A stretch of 64,000 bases of DNA from positions 682,001-746,000 of the forward strand of contig NZ_CP141590.1 of NCBI RefSeq assembly GCF_035581365.1, written 5' to 3'. Of the stretch, positions 1 through 9,562 are shown one piece after another. Numbering within the stretch: position 1 is the stretch's first letter; each line of letters opens with the position of its first letter. Under the pieces are notes generated by a model. The model was not told the origin of the DNA. It did no database searches and was given only the letters and a program-made list of their open reading frames with translations. Made by a program: the position numbers and the translations under genes. This DNA comes from Tsuneonella sp. CC-YZS046. GTDB taxonomy: Bacteria; Pseudomonadota; Alphaproteobacteria; Sphingomonadales; Sphingomonadaceae.

Positions 1-1
1 C

Positions 2-847
2 CCGCGCCTGATCTACGCCGCCAGCTCCGGTTATGGCCGGGATGGGCCATATAAATCCTATCCGGCGATGGACCTGACGATGCAGGCGATGTCCGGCGCC
101 ATGTTTGTGACGGGTTTTCCGGATCGTCCGCCGGTCAAATGCGGCCCGGCCATCGCGGATTTCTTCGCAGGCATCCATCTCTATGGAGCGATCACAACCG
201 CGCTTTACGAGCGGGAGCGCACCGGCGTGGCCCGCCGCGTGGAAGTGACGATGCAGGATTCGATCTATGCTTCGCTCAGCTCCAACCTGGGCCTTGCCTG
301 GGCCAAGGGCGACGAGGCGCAGTTCGCGCGCACTGCGAACCGCCATGGCGGGCTCGCGGAATGCCCCTATAATGTCTATCCTACCGCTGACGGGCATATC
401 GCGATGATCTGCGCCCGGGACGAACACTGGGTCCGCTTGTCCGAACTGATGGGCAAGGGGGAACTGGGTGCCGATCCGCGCTATTCCACCCTCAAGGAAC
501 GTGTGGCGCGGATGGACGAGGTCGATGAAATGGTCGGCGCGTGGAGTTCGCAGCTCCCTACGCAGGAAGTGTTCGAGCGGCTGATGGGGGCGCGTATCGC
601 CTGTGCGCCGGTAAGGACTCTGGCGGAGGTGATGGAAGACGAGAACATGTTCGCGCGCGGGTCCTTGCTGCATGTCGACCATCCTCAATATGGCCGGATC
701 GTGGTGCAGCAGACCCCGCTCCGGCTGGAAGGCGCGCCTTTGCGCAATCCCGAACCCAGCGAGGAACTCGGAGCTTCGACCGCCGAGATTCTGGGGCAAT
801 TGACTGGATTGGAAGAGGATCAGATCGCGAGAGCGGCTGGAAGGTAA
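2..847 (+). CDS. CaiB/BaiF class III CoA-transferase, 5' end missing
   Basis: Moves CoA between acyl donors and acceptors in the cytoplasm. The frame is open from base 2 and reads PRLIYAASSGYGRDGPY before the first internal ATG (base 68), which is a typical interior stretch of family III CoA-transferases, so the gene starts outside the window. The segment CGPAIADFFAG contains the Asp that carries the covalent intermediate in this family. About 281 residues are visible of a usual 380-430. It ends 93 bp before the flavin monooxygenase gene on the same strand and may be the upstream part of that operon, activating a carboxylic acid made there. The substrate cannot be told from sequence. Confidence 0.88.
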   Translation, partial: PRLIYAASSGYGRDGPYKSYPAMDLTMQAMSGAMFVTGFPDRPPVKCGPAIADFFAGIHLYGAITTALYERERTGVARRVEVTMQDSIYASLSSNLGLAWAKGDEAQFARTANRHGGLAECPYNVYPTADGHIAMICARDEHWVRLSELMGKGELGADPRYSTLKERVARMDEVDEMVGAWSSQLPTQEVFERLMGARIACAPVRTLAEVMEDENMFARGSLLHVDHPQYGRIVVQQTPLRLEGAPLRNPEPSEELGASTAEILGQLTGLEEDQIARAAGR

Positions 848-940
848 GTGACCGGGCGGTGTGGCTTGCTCAGTTTGAACATGAGCGGCAGGCCATATCG
901 CTCACGCCAGTTTTGGTTTTGAGACCGAGAGGACGAAGGA

Positions 941-2140
941 ATGGCGCAGAAGCGCATGAGATTTGGTGCATTCATCGCGCCGCATACCCCGACCGACGAG
1001 CACCCCTCGCTGGGCCTCGAAGAGGATATGGACCGGGTGGTGTGGATGGAGAAGCTGGGCTTCGATGAAGCCTGGATCGGCGAGCATCATTCCAGTGGCT
1101 GGGAAATCAACGGCAGCCCGGAAATATTCATTGCCGCGGTTTCGCAGCGCACCAGCCGGATCAAGCTCGGCACCGGCGTGGTTTCACTGCCCTATCACAA
1201 TCCCTTCACGGTGGCCGACCGTATCCGGCAGCTCGACCATATCACCAAGGGCCGCACCATTCTCGGCATGGGGCCCGGCTCGCTGCCGTCGGACGCCTAT
1301 ATGATGGGTATTCCCACGGCCGAGGCGCGGGACCGGATGGAGCAGGCGATCGAGCCGATCGTCCGGCTGCTGAACAATGAGATCGTGACCGCCAAGACCG
1401 ACTGGTTCAACTTGCAGGAAGCCAGGCTCCAGCTCGATCCCTATAATGACGACGGCGTTGAAATCGCCGCTGCCAGCCAGGTCTCGCCGACCGGGGCGCG
1501 TGCGGCGGGCAAGTTCGGCCTGTCGATGCTGTCGATCGGCGCGACTTCGGCTGGCGGGTTCAATGCGCTGGCGTCCAACTGGGCGATCGCCGAGGAAACC
1601 GCGGCGGAACATGGCAACCAGATGGATCGAAACGGCTGGCGCCTGGTCGGACCCGTTCATGTTGCCGAAACACGCGAGAAGGCCCGCGAGAACGTCCGCT
1701 ACGGGCTGGAACGGTGGATCGAATATATGTCGCAGGTTGCGGCTATTCCGCTCGCGCCACCCCCGGGCCAGGACCCGGTGGACTATATGATCGAAACCGG
1801 GTTCGGGGTGATCGGCACACCGGACGATTTCGTGGCGCAGATGAACCGGCTGTCGGAGCAATCGGGCGGGTTCGGCTGCTTCCTCAACCTGGACAATCAC
1901 TGGGCGGACTGGGAGCAGACCAAGCGCTCCTACGAGCTGATCGCCCGCTTCGCGATCCCGAAGATCAACAAGCTGAATGAATCCCGCATCCGTTCGGAAA
2001 CCTGGCTGCGGGAGAACAATGCCCATTTCAAGGGCGAGCTGACCGCTGCCGTGCGCTCCAAAATGGAAGAATATGCCAGGGAGAAGGGGATGGACAAGCT
2101 GTCCCCCGACCTGGTCGCGCACTTCAAGGCCAATAGCTGA
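941..2140 (+). CDS. luciferase-like (LLM class) flavin-dependent monooxygenase
   Basis: A 399-residue protein of the bacterial luciferase fold that would use reduced FMN from a separate reductase and O2 to oxidise a small organic substrate. The N-terminal RFGAFIAPHTP, the EAWIGEHHSSGWE segment and the IKLGTGVVSLPYHNPF strand are typical of alkanal and limonene/ketone type LLM oxygenases. The ATG at 941 is preceded by GAGAGGACGAAGGA. It lies 81 bp upstream of the aldehyde dehydrogenase gene and reads as the second gene of a run that continues through Baeyer-Villiger oxidation and alcohol oxidation. No dedicated flavin reductase is visible beside it. The family is clear, the substrate unknown. 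Confidence 0.85.
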   Translation: MAQKRMRFGAFIAPHTPTDEHPSLGLEEDMDRVVWMEKLGFDEAWIGEHHSSGWEINGSPEIFIAAVSQRTSRIKLGTGVVSLPYHNPFTVADRIRQLDHITKGRTILGMGPGSLPSDAYMMGIPTAEARDRMEQAIEPIVRLLNNEIVTAKTDWFNLQEARLQLDPYNDDGVEIAAASQVSPTGARAAGKFGLSMLSIGATSAGGFNALASNWAIAEETAAEHGNQMDRNGWRLVGPVHVAETREKARENVRYGLERWIEYMSQVAAIPLAPPPGQDPVDYMIETGFGVIGTPDDFVAQMNRLSEQSGGFGCFLNLDNHWADWEQTKRSYELIARFAIPKINKLNESRIRSETWLRENNAHFKGELTAAVRSKMEEYAREKGMDKLSPDLVAHFKANS

Positions 2141-2221
2141 AATACCTGCGGGCCGGGGGCATTCCCCGGTTCGCGCCTTTGCAACTGCAACATACCGGCA
2201 TCTGCCTGGGAGAGATATGAA

Positions 2222-3700
2222 ATGAACGCACCATTCGACTACGCTCATCCTTTCCTTACCGGCGACGTGAAAAAGCTCTTCATCGGAGGTGAGTGGGTAG
2301 ATGCAAGTTCGGGCGAGACTTTCGATTGCATCGACCCTTCACGCGGGTTGGCCGCGATCAAGGTGTCGCGCGGCGGTCCCGAAGACATAGACCGCGCGGT
2401 CGCTGCGGCACGGGCCGCATTCGAGGGCGAATGGTCGAAATGGACCCCGTTCGACCGGCAGGCGCTGATGTTGAAGGCGGCCGAGGCAATCGACCGGCGC
2501 TTCGAGGATCTCGCCCGGCTGGAAACGATCGACATGGGTGCCCCGCTGGCTCGCACCGGCCTGTTCCGGCGCTGGATTCAGCAGACCTTCCGCTATTACG
2601 CGTCGCAGGCCATGAACACGCGGGGGGACATCTTCAGCAATTCCGTGCCCGGCAATTTCATGGCCTATTCGCACAAGGCGCCCGTGGGCGTCGTGGGCGC
2701 GATCATCCCCTGGAACGGGCCGATGATCACCCAGTTGTGGAGCATCTGCCCGACTCTGGCGACCGGCTGCACGCTGGTGCTCAAGCCGGCGGAGGAAGCG
2801 CCCCTCTCCACGCTGATGATGGCCGAGATCCTGCATGAGGCGGGCGTGCCTGCGGGCGTCATCAATGTGGTGCCTGGCCCGGGGCCGACGGCGGGCGCGG
2901 CGCTGGCCGGCCACATGGACGTGAACAAGATCAACTTCACCGGCTCCACCGTCACCGGACGCAAGATCATCGAGGCATCCGCCTCGAACATGAAGCGCGT
3001 CGCGGTCGAACTGGGCGGCAAGTCTCCGGACATCGTGTTTGCGGACGCCGACCTCGACGCGGCGGCCACCGGCGCGGCCATGGCCTGCTTCACCAATACC
3101 GGGCAGGTCTGCTTCGCGGGCACCCGCCTGTTCGTGGAGCGCAGCATCTATGACGATTTCGTGGAGCGCGTGGCCGAGGTCGGGCGCAAGCTGAAAGTCG
3201 GCCCGGCGCTAAGCGAGGAAAGCCAGCTCGGCCCGCTGGCGTCTCAGGCGCAGCTCGATCGGGTAACGAGCTACTTCCAGGTGGCTCGGGAAGACGGCGC
3301 GCGCCTTGTCACGGGTGGCGAGCCACTCGACATCGGCGGCGGTTTCTTCGTCCCGCCCACGGTCTATGCCGGGGTGACGAACGACATGCGCATCGCGCGG
3401 GAGGAAATCTTCGGCCCGGTGCTGGCGGCGATCCCGTTCGATACCGAGGAAGAGGCGCTCGCGCTTGCCAATGACACCATCTACGGCCTCGGCGGTGGGG
3501 TGTGGAGCCGGGATGTCGGCCGCGTCCATCGCGTCGCGCACGCAATCCGCACCGGCATGGTCTGGACCAACTGCTATGGCGTCACCGACCCTGCCGTCAC
3601 ATTCATCGGTACCAGGCAGAGCGGTTATGGCGTGAAGGGCGGGCCTTATGCAGTGGACGAGTTCCTCGCAGCCAAGACCGTCTGGATGAATCTGGCCTGA
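2222..3700 (+). CDS. NAD(P)-dependent aldehyde dehydrogenase
   Basis: A 492-residue ALDH-superfamily enzyme that oxidises an aldehyde to the carboxylic acid. Visible are the oxyanion/cofactor region GAIIPWNGPM, the ELGGKSPDIVF motif with its catalytic Glu, and NTGQVCFAGTRLF with the catalytic Cys. The GFTGS-type nucleotide loop appears as INFTGSTVTG. The start at 2222 follows GGGAGAGATATGA. Ten bases separate it from the Baeyer-Villiger gene downstream, so they are probably cotranscribed. In this setting it could finish oxidation of the omega-hydroxy acid or aldehyde made after ring opening; this role is inferred. Confidence 0.9.
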   Translation: MNAPFDYAHPFLTGDVKKLFIGGEWVDASSGETFDCIDPSRGLAAIKVSRGGPEDIDRAVAAARAAFEGEWSKWTPFDRQALMLKAAEAIDRRFEDLARLETIDMGAPLARTGLFRRWIQQTFRYYASQAMNTRGDIFSNSVPGNFMAYSHKAPVGVVGAIIPWNGPMITQLWSICPTLATGCTLVLKPAEEAPLSTLMMAEILHEAGVPAGVINVVPGPGPTAGAALAGHMDVNKINFTGSTVTGRKIIEASASNMKRVAVELGGKSPDIVFADADLDAAATGAAMACFTNTGQVCFAGTRLFVERSIYDDFVERVAEVGRKLKVGPALSEESQLGPLASQAQLDRVTSYFQVAREDGARLVTGGEPLDIGGGFFVPPTVYAGVTNDMRIAREEIFGPVLAAIPFDTEEEALALANDTIYGLGGGVWSRDVGRVHRVAHAIRTGMVWTNCYGVTDPAVTFIGTRQSGYGVKGGPYAVDEFLAAKTVWMNLA

Positions 3701-3710
3701 GAGACCGAAC

Positions 3711-5360
3711 ATGAGCAACAATGACGAACGCACGTTTGATGTGATCATCATCGGCACCGGCTTTGCCGGCGTCTATGGATTGTACCGGATGCGGGAGGCG
3801 GGCTTCAACGTCCTGGCGGTGGAAGCCGGCGACGATGTCGGCGGCTGCTGGTATTGGAACCGCTATCCCGGCTTGCGCTGCGATGTCGACAGCCTGGAAT
3901 ATGCCTATGCATTTTCCGAGGAACTGCAGAAGGAATGGCGCTGGAGCGAGCGCTACGCCAAGCAGAACGAAATCCAGGGCTACATCAGCTTCGCCGCGGA
4001 TCGCCTCAACCTGCGCAAGGACATTCGCTTCAATACGCGCGTGAAGGCGGCCACTTTCGATAACGCCGCCAATCGCTGGACCCTCGAAACCGAAAATGGG
4101 GACAGGTTGCAGGCGCGCTATGTCGTGATGGCGACGGGCTGCCTGTCGGTTCCGAACAAGCCCAATATTCCGGGGATCGAGAATTTCGGCGGGCAGCTGA
4201 TCCATTCGGTGCAATGGCCGAAGGAAAAGCTGGACCTGTCGGACAAGAACGTCGCCGTGATCGGCACTGGCTCTACCGGCATCCAGATGATCCCGCTGCT
4301 GGCCCAGGAAGCGAAGCACCTCACCGTCGTGCAGCGCACGCCTGCGTTCTGCGTTCCAGCCCGCAACCAGGAATGGAACGATGCGCGGATAGAATACTGG
4401 CGCGAGAACTATCGTGAATTGCGGGACATGGCGCGCAATACCCGCGCCGGGGTTCTGCATGAATATGGCCTGCTGCCCGCCGCCGCCGTGCGTCCGGAAG
4501 ATCGCAAGGCCGACCTGGAGCGCCGCTGGCTGAAGGGCGGCCCGAACGTGCTCTATGGTTTCAGCGATCTGCTGCGGAATGAAGAGACTAATGAACTGGT
4601 CAGCGAATTTCTGCGCGGCAAGATCGCCGAGGCGGTGAAGGACCCGGAAACCGCAAGGAAGCTGATGCCCTATGAATATCCCGTGGGGGCCAAGCGGGTT
4701 TGCGTGGGCACCGATTATTACGAAACCTACAACCGAGACAATGTGTCGCTGATAGATTTGCGCAGCGAGAAGCTGCAGCAGATCGAGAAGGACGGCATTC
4801 GCACCGAGCAGGGCTTCTACCCGGTGGATGTGCTGATCCTCGCCACCGGATATGACGCGATGACCGGCGCCCTGCTGGCCATCGACATCCGGACGACCGC
4901 AGGCAAATCGCTGCGCGAGCAATGGTCCCATGGTCCGCAGACCTATCTGGGCCTCGGCATCGCCGGCTTCCCCAACATGTTCGTGGTGACCGGCCCGGGC
5001 AGCCCGTCCGTCTTCAGCAACATGGTCCTGTCCGTCGAGCACGATATGGACTGGATCGCGGAATGCCTCGATTATCTTCGGGAGCGTGGCTTCCCGGCCA
5101 TCGAGGCTGACGCCGAGGCTCAGGAAGCCTGGATGGATCATGTCGATCAGCTTGCCAGAGGCACCTTGGTGAACAAGGCGGCAAGTTGGTATCGTGGCGC
5201 CAATGTCGAAGGGAAGCCGCAGAAGTTCATGCCTTATCTGGGCGGCGTGAACACCTATCAGGCCAAGTGCCGCGATGTCGCGGATCAGGGCTATGAAGGC
5301 TTCCTGATCGGTGGGGAAGCGCAGGCCAGCCAGCCCAAGCGCGAGATGGCCGATGGCTGA
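3711..5360 (+). CDS. type I Baeyer-Villiger monooxygenase
   Basis: A 549-residue FAD- and NADPH-dependent enzyme that inserts oxygen next to a ketone, giving an ester or lactone. The sequence shows the first Rossmann motif GTGFAG at residues 15-20, the Baeyer-Villiger fingerprint FGGQLIHSVQWP at 159-170 (pattern FxGxxxHxxxWP) and the second Rossmann motif GTGSTG at 185-190. Length fits the cyclohexanone/steroid monooxygenase group. It sits between an aldehyde dehydrogenase and an HSL-type hydrolase whose start overlaps its stop by 8 bp, the classic monooxygenase then lactone-hydrolase order. A cyclic or terpenoid ketone substrate is likely but not provable here. Confidence 0.9.
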   Translation: MSNNDERTFDVIIIGTGFAGVYGLYRMREAGFNVLAVEAGDDVGGCWYWNRYPGLRCDVDSLEYAYAFSEELQKEWRWSERYAKQNEIQGYISFAADRLNLRKDIRFNTRVKAATFDNAANRWTLETENGDRLQARYVVMATGCLSVPNKPNIPGIENFGGQLIHSVQWPKEKLDLSDKNVAVIGTGSTGIQMIPLLAQEAKHLTVVQRTPAFCVPARNQEWNDARIEYWRENYRELRDMARNTRAGVLHEYGLLPAAAVRPEDRKADLERRWLKGGPNVLYGFSDLLRNEETNELVSEFLRGKIAEAVKDPETARKLMPYEYPVGAKRVCVGTDYYETYNRDNVSLIDLRSEKLQQIEKDGIRTEQGFYPVDVLILATGYDAMTGALLAIDIRTTAGKSLREQWSHGPQTYLGLGIAGFPNMFVVTGPGSPSVFSNMVLSVEHDMDWIAECLDYLRERGFPAIEADAEAQEAWMDHVDQLARGTLVNKAASWYRGANVEGKPQKFMPYLGGVNTYQAKCRDVADQGYEGFLIGGEAQASQPKREMADG

Positions 5361-6306
5361 CGGAGCGCTCGCCAAGGTCGCGCCCGATCTGCGCAGGTTC
5401 ATCGAGCTGCTGCCGGACCTGTCCGATATTGCGGGCCGCCTGGCAGAAATCCGTGGAGTGCTGGATGGCGAGCCGCCTTCGCTTGGCGATGATGGCGAAG
5501 CCGTCACCAGCGAGATATTCATTGACCGACCGGATGGAACGCAGCTGCGCTGCCTGTTCTGCCGGCCCAGCGCCGTTTCCTCGGACAGGCCTCTCCCGGT
5601 TCTGCTGCATGTCCATGGCGGCGGATATGTCGCGGGATCGGCCAACCGGGATCATGATATTGTCCGCAAGGCCGTGATCGCGCTGGGTTGCGCGGCGCTG
5701 ATCCCGGATTACCGGCTGGCGCCGGAGTATCCCTATCCGGAACCGCTGGATGACGTGCTGCTCTCCTACCGATGGTTGAGGGAGCAAGCCGCGGCCTTGG
5801 CGATCGATGCCGATCGCATCGCCTTGAGAGGGGTGAGCGCGGGCGGCGGCCTTGCCTATGCGGCCACGCTCAAGCTCAGGGAAGATCCGGCCAGCGCGCC
5901 CTGCTTCCTGCTGCTGGTGTTCCCGATGCTGGATGACCGCACGGAACCTCATCCTCATAATGGCGTCTATGTCTGGACTCACGATAACAACCAGTTCGGG
6001 TGGGACAGCTATCTCGCCAAGGTGGATCGGTCCGATCCGCCCCCGTTTGCGGTTCCTGGGCGGGTCGAGGATGTGTCCGGCCTGCCGCCCATCTTCATGA
6101 CGACCGGCGCGATCGACCTGTTCGCTGGCGAGAACCTGGATCTTGCACGCAGGCTGGTCGACGGGGGGATCGCGCTGGAGATGCACGTCTATCCCGGCGC
6201 ATATCACGGCTTCGCGCTGATCCCCTGCGAAGCGACCCAAGCTTACGAGCAAGCGGCCATGGCTGCGCTCACGCGCGCCTTTGCCGCCAAGATCGACGGA
6301 GAATGA
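5353..6306 (+). CDS. alpha/beta hydrolase, hormone-sensitive lipase family
   Basis: A 317-residue esterase. The HGGGYVAG oxyanion-hole motif and the GVSAGGG nucleophile elbow identify the HSL (family IV) group, and a C-terminal YHGF supplies the catalytic His. An upstream in-frame ATG at 5311 exists, but 5353 (MADGALAKV) gives the usual 8-bp overlap with the Baeyer-Villiger stop and a more natural N-terminus. Its position directly after that monooxygenase suggests it opens the lactone or ester product. Two bases separate it from the alcohol dehydrogenase gene. Confidence 0.86.
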   Translation: MADGALAKVAPDLRRFIELLPDLSDIAGRLAEIRGVLDGEPPSLGDDGEAVTSEIFIDRPDGTQLRCLFCRPSAVSSDRPLPVLLHVHGGGYVAGSANRDHDIVRKAVIALGCAALIPDYRLAPEYPYPEPLDDVLLSYRWLREQAAALAIDADRIALRGVSAGGGLAYAATLKLREDPASAPCFLLLVFPMLDDRTEPHPHNGVYVWTHDNNQFGWDSYLAKVDRSDPPPFAVPGRVEDVSGLPPIFMTTGAIDLFAGENLDLARRLVDGGIALEMHVYPGAYHGFALIPCEATQAYEQAAMAALTRAFAAKIDGE

Positions 6307-6307
6307 C

Positions 6308-7357
6308 ATGAAGGCGTGGATGGTTACAGAGGCGAAGGCGCCGCTGGAGAAGTTCGAACTCGAGACGCCGGAGCCGACTGGAACGGAAGTCGTCATCGAA
6401 ACCGCCTATTGCGGCGTCTGCCATTCCGATCTCCATTTCTGGAAGGGCGAATACAATATGGGCGGCGGCAAGGTGATGAAACTTGCCGATCGCGGGGTGC
6501 AACTGCCCCGGGCGCCGGGCCATGAGATCGCCGGCCGCGTGGTTGCCCTTGGCCCGGATGCCGAAGGGGTGAAGATCGGCGACATGCGCGTGGTCTACCC
6601 CTGGCTTGGCTGCGGGAATTGCTATTACTGCAACAACGGGCTGGACAATTGGTGCCGCACGCCGAAGGGCATCGGGGTGATCCGCAATGGCGGCTTCGCG
6701 AGCCATGTCGTGGTGCCGCATTCGCGCTACCTGGCCGATCCCGGGAATGTCGATCCTGCCCTGGCCGCGACCTATGCCTGTTCCGGCCTGACCATCTATT
6801 CCTCGCTCAAGAAGGTGATGCCGATCGATCCTGACAGCCCGATCCTGCTGATCGGCGCCGGGGGGCTGGGCCTCATGGCGGTCGAGATGCTGAAGGCGAT
6901 GGATCATCGCAATATCGTGACGGTCGATATCGATCCCGCCAAGCTGCAGGTGGCGAAGGAGAAGGGCGCCACCACCATTATCGACGGTTCGGCGGGCAAT
7001 CTGGCGGAAAAGGTCATCGAAGCGGTCGGCAAGGTTCCGGCGGCGATCGACATGGTGAACAACGATCATACGGCACGGGCCGCGCTCGACTGTCTCGACA
7101 AGGGCGGCAAGCTGGTGCTGGTCGGGGTGGCTGGCGGCGAGCTGACGCTCTCGCTGGCGACCATGATCTTCATGGGGTTGACCGTCTACGGCAATCTGGT
7201 CGGAACTCCGCAGGATCTGCACGATGTGCTGGAGCTTGCCAATTCCGGCAAGCTGGCGCCCACGCCCTTGCAATGCTGCCCGGCGGACGAGGCCAATCAG
7301 ACATTGATCGACCTCAAGGAAGGCAAGGTGACGGGCCGCGCCGTTCTTACCTGGTAG
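6308..7357 (+). CDS. zinc-dependent medium-chain alcohol dehydrogenase
   Basis: A 349-residue MDR enzyme that interconverts an alcohol and an aldehyde or ketone with NAD(P). It shows CGVCHSDLHFW (catalytic zinc Cys), PGHEIAGRV (zinc His and Glu), and a structural zinc site made from the cysteines of GCGNCYYCNNGLDNWC. The Rossmann motif is IGAGGLGLMA. The start was set at ATG 6308 (MKAWMVTEA) rather than 6281 because it follows GACGGAGAATGAC. It is the last gene of the run from the monooxygenases and may oxidise the parent alcohol or the hydroxy acid after lactone opening. It ends convergently with the LysR gene. Confidence 0.9.
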   Translation: MKAWMVTEAKAPLEKFELETPEPTGTEVVIETAYCGVCHSDLHFWKGEYNMGGGKVMKLADRGVQLPRAPGHEIAGRVVALGPDAEGVKIGDMRVVYPWLGCGNCYYCNNGLDNWCRTPKGIGVIRNGGFASHVVVPHSRYLADPGNVDPALAATYACSGLTIYSSLKKVMPIDPDSPILLIGAGGLGLMAVEMLKAMDHRNIVTVDIDPAKLQVAKEKGATTIIDGSAGNLAEKVIEAVGKVPAAIDMVNNDHTARAALDCLDKGGKLVLVGVAGGELTLSLATMIFMGLTVYGNLVGTPQDLHDVLELANSGKLAPTPLQCCPADEANQTLIDLKEGKVTGRAVLTW

Positions 7358-7387
7358 TCGGCCCAGAAACCGGCGGCAGGCCGGTCT

Positions 7388-8389
7388 TCAGGGAGAGATC
7401 GGCCTGTGAGCGGGGCGGGGTACCCGCCTGTCCCCTCCGAACAGGGAGCCAGGGCACACCTTGCGCGAGGGGGAGCCTTTCGAGCCGAGGCCCAATTCGT
7501 TTGCCACTTGCCGGATAGTGGCGGTCAAAACCTCTCGGGTGGCCTTTTGGGCGTCGGTCAGGTCCTTGCTCTGCAGATTGGCAAGCGAAAGGATGCCCCT
7601 GATTTCAGGCTCAATGATGCGGCGGGCCTGCACGAAACCATTGAGATGGTCCTGGATGATGCTGGAGCGGGGCAGGATGGTGTAGCATTCGCCTGACATC
7701 GCCAGGGAACGCAGCCCCATGTAGGATTCGCTTTCGAAGTTGACGGAAAGCGACTTGCCGAGATGGTCGGCATGTTCTTCCAGGATCTTTCTCCAGGCGG
7801 TCGACCGGCAGGGCAGGGCCAGCGGGAAATCGAAAACGTCGTAGAACGGTATGTCGACGTCGTCTTCTTCTTCGTCGAATTGTCCGAAAAGCCAATAATC
7901 CTCGATAAACAAAGGCGAAAGCGAAAGTCCGATGTCTTCGGGGATGTTGAAAAGGATGGCGAAATCGATCTTGCCGTTCTGCAGCCATTCGTAAACGGCG
8001 GGGCTGCTGGCATCGAGAATATAGAGGCTGACGTCCGGCAGGGCTTCGCGCATCGCCTTGTATAGCGGGGGCGCGAAGAGGGCCGGCATGGTGGAGGGCA
8101 TCCCTATGGAAACGGTGCCGGCCGGCTTGGCCTTGTTTCTCTTCAGCCCCAGAATTGCTTCGCTGTGGTAGCGCAGCAGGGTGATGGCCCGCTCATAGAG
8201 CAATTGGCCCTGATCGGTGAGAGTGATGCCCCTGTGGCTTCTCTCGAACAGCTTTACCCCGAGTTCCAGCTCCAGATTGGACAGGTGAACGCTCAATGCG
8301 GGCTGCGCGACATGCAGGCGTTCCGATGCCTTCATCAGGCTGCCTGCCTCGGCCATCGCAACGAAATACCGCAGGTGCTTGATGTCCAT
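7388..8389 (-). CDS. LysR-family transcriptional regulator
   Basis: A 333-residue regulator. The N-terminal winged helix-turn-helix is plain (MDIKHLRYFVAMAEAGS, then ERLHVAQPALSVHLSNLE), followed by a periplasmic-binding-like effector domain. The C-terminal 30 residues are basic and Pro-rich and look like a tail beyond the family fold. The ATG follows AAGGAAGC. It is transcribed away from the alpha/beta hydrolase and thiolase pair, the usual arrangement for a LysR protein that controls the divergent operon. The inducer is not predictable. Confidence 0.9.
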   Translation of the reverse strand: MDIKHLRYFVAMAEAGSLMKASERLHVAQPALSVHLSNLELELGVKLFERSHRGITLTDQGQLLYERAITLLRYHSEAILGLKRNKAKPAGTVSIGMPSTMPALFAPPLYKAMREALPDVSLYILDASSPAVYEWLQNGKIDFAILFNIPEDIGLSLSPLFIEDYWLFGQFDEEEDDVDIPFYDVFDFPLALPCRSTAWRKILEEHADHLGKSLSVNFESESYMGLRSLAMSGECYTILPRSSIIQDHLNGFVQARRIIEPEIRGILSLANLQSKDLTDAQKATREVLTATIRQVANELGLGSKGSPSRKVCPGSLFGGDRRVPRPAHRPISP

Positions 8390-8617
8390 CGTGCTTCCTT
8401 CTGGACGACTTCGGGGATTGGCGGGTTCTTCGGCACGCGCATCAGCGAGTCAAGTTTTTGGTCCCGTCGCGATCATGCGTTTGAGGGACGGGACCGCGTT
8501 TTTTGATGGGTTGCGCTGAGATAGGGTGCGATATTGGCGGCGCAGGGAAAGTCATTGGCGCTTGTAATCCTGTTTTTCCGAAACAATATCGGTTTGGTGC
8601 GGGAGCTTGAGAAAACC

Positions 8618-9562
8618 ATGAACTTGCCGGGGGACTCATCCATTGAAACGGCTGATGCCGGGCAGATTGCATACGCAAATCCCCGATCCCACTCGATTCT
8701 GAGTGATGGGCGCCGGCTGAACGTTCTCGAATGGGGAGATCCGGCCAGGCCTGCGGTCATGCTGATCCACGGATTGCGCGATCACGCGCGAAGCTGGGAC
8801 TGGATTGCGAATGAACTAGCCGCCGATTATCATGTGTTCGCGCCCGACCTGCGCGGCCATGGCGATAGCGATTGGGCAGGCGCCGGCTCCTACGGGATCG
8901 CGAACTATATCATCGATCTGGCCGATATCATGGACGCGCTGGGGCTGGAGCGGCTCGCCCTGGTGTGCCACTCGCTCGGCGGGGTTCTCGGCCTGCGCCT
9001 CGCGGCTGCTTTTCCGGAGCGGATCGGCGCCTTTTGCGGGATCGAATGCATCGAGCTTCCCATCGTGCGGGATGACCAGATCCACCCCACGCCTTTCCCC
9101 GTGAGGCTGAGGGGATGGATCGATGAGGAACGCAAGCGCCGGGCGAGACTGCCGCGCAGCTATTCCTCCCTTGCTGCGGCGACGGAGCGAATGCAGCAGG
9201 AACAACCGCTGCTGGACCATCAAACGATCATGCATCTCGCCCGGCACGCCATCGTCACCAATCCCGACGGCTCCGTCCGCTGGAAATTCGATCCGGCCGT
9301 TCGCCCCCGTGCCCCCGAGGATGCGAAAGGTCATGATCTGGACGACATCCTGGATGCCATCTCGTGCCCTGTGCTGCTGGCCTATGGGGACGCAAGCTGG
9401 ATTCCCATTCCCTCCGAGAAGCGTCTGGCGCGCTTGCGCGACCATCGTGTAGTAACCTTCGCCGGAGCCAGCCACTGGCTCCATCATCAATGCCGAGAGG
9501 ATTTCCTGCGCGAAACGCGCGAGTTTCTGAAATCCCGTTTTGAAAGCCCAGATCATGCGTGA
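8618..9562 (+). CDS. alpha/beta-fold hydrolase
   Basis: A 314-residue hydrolase with the oxyanion segment LIHGLRDHARSWDW, the nucleophile elbow CHSLGGVLG, and a late catalytic His in FAGASHWLHHQ. An in-frame extension back to 8534 exists, but ATG 8618 follows GGGAGCTTGAGAAAACC and gives a normal N-terminus. Its stop overlaps the thiolase start by 8 bp, so the two genes were translated together. The group includes esterases and C-C bond hydrolases; together with a thiolase it could release an acyl product for beta-oxidation. Specific chemistry unknown. Confidence 0.85.
   Translation: MNLPGDSSIETADAGQIAYANPRSHSILSDGRRLNVLEWGDPARPAVMLIHGLRDHARSWDWIANELAADYHVFAPDLRGHGDSDWAGAGSYGIANYIIDLADIMDALGLERLALVCHSLGGVLGLRLAAAFPERIGAFCGIECIELPIVRDDQIHPTPFPVRLRGWIDEERKRRARLPRSYSSLAAATERMQQEQPLLDHQTIMHLARHAIVTNPDGSVRWKFDPAVRPRAPEDAKGHDLDDILDAISCPVLLAYGDASWIPIPSEKRLARLRDHRVVTFAGASHWLHHQCREDFLRETREFLKSRFESPDHA

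Noticed and set aside
8671-8679. Third copy of ATACGCAAA
   Set aside because: It lies within the coding sequence of the hydrolase at 8618 (reading ATT GCA TAC GCA AAT), so it is more likely chance than an operator.
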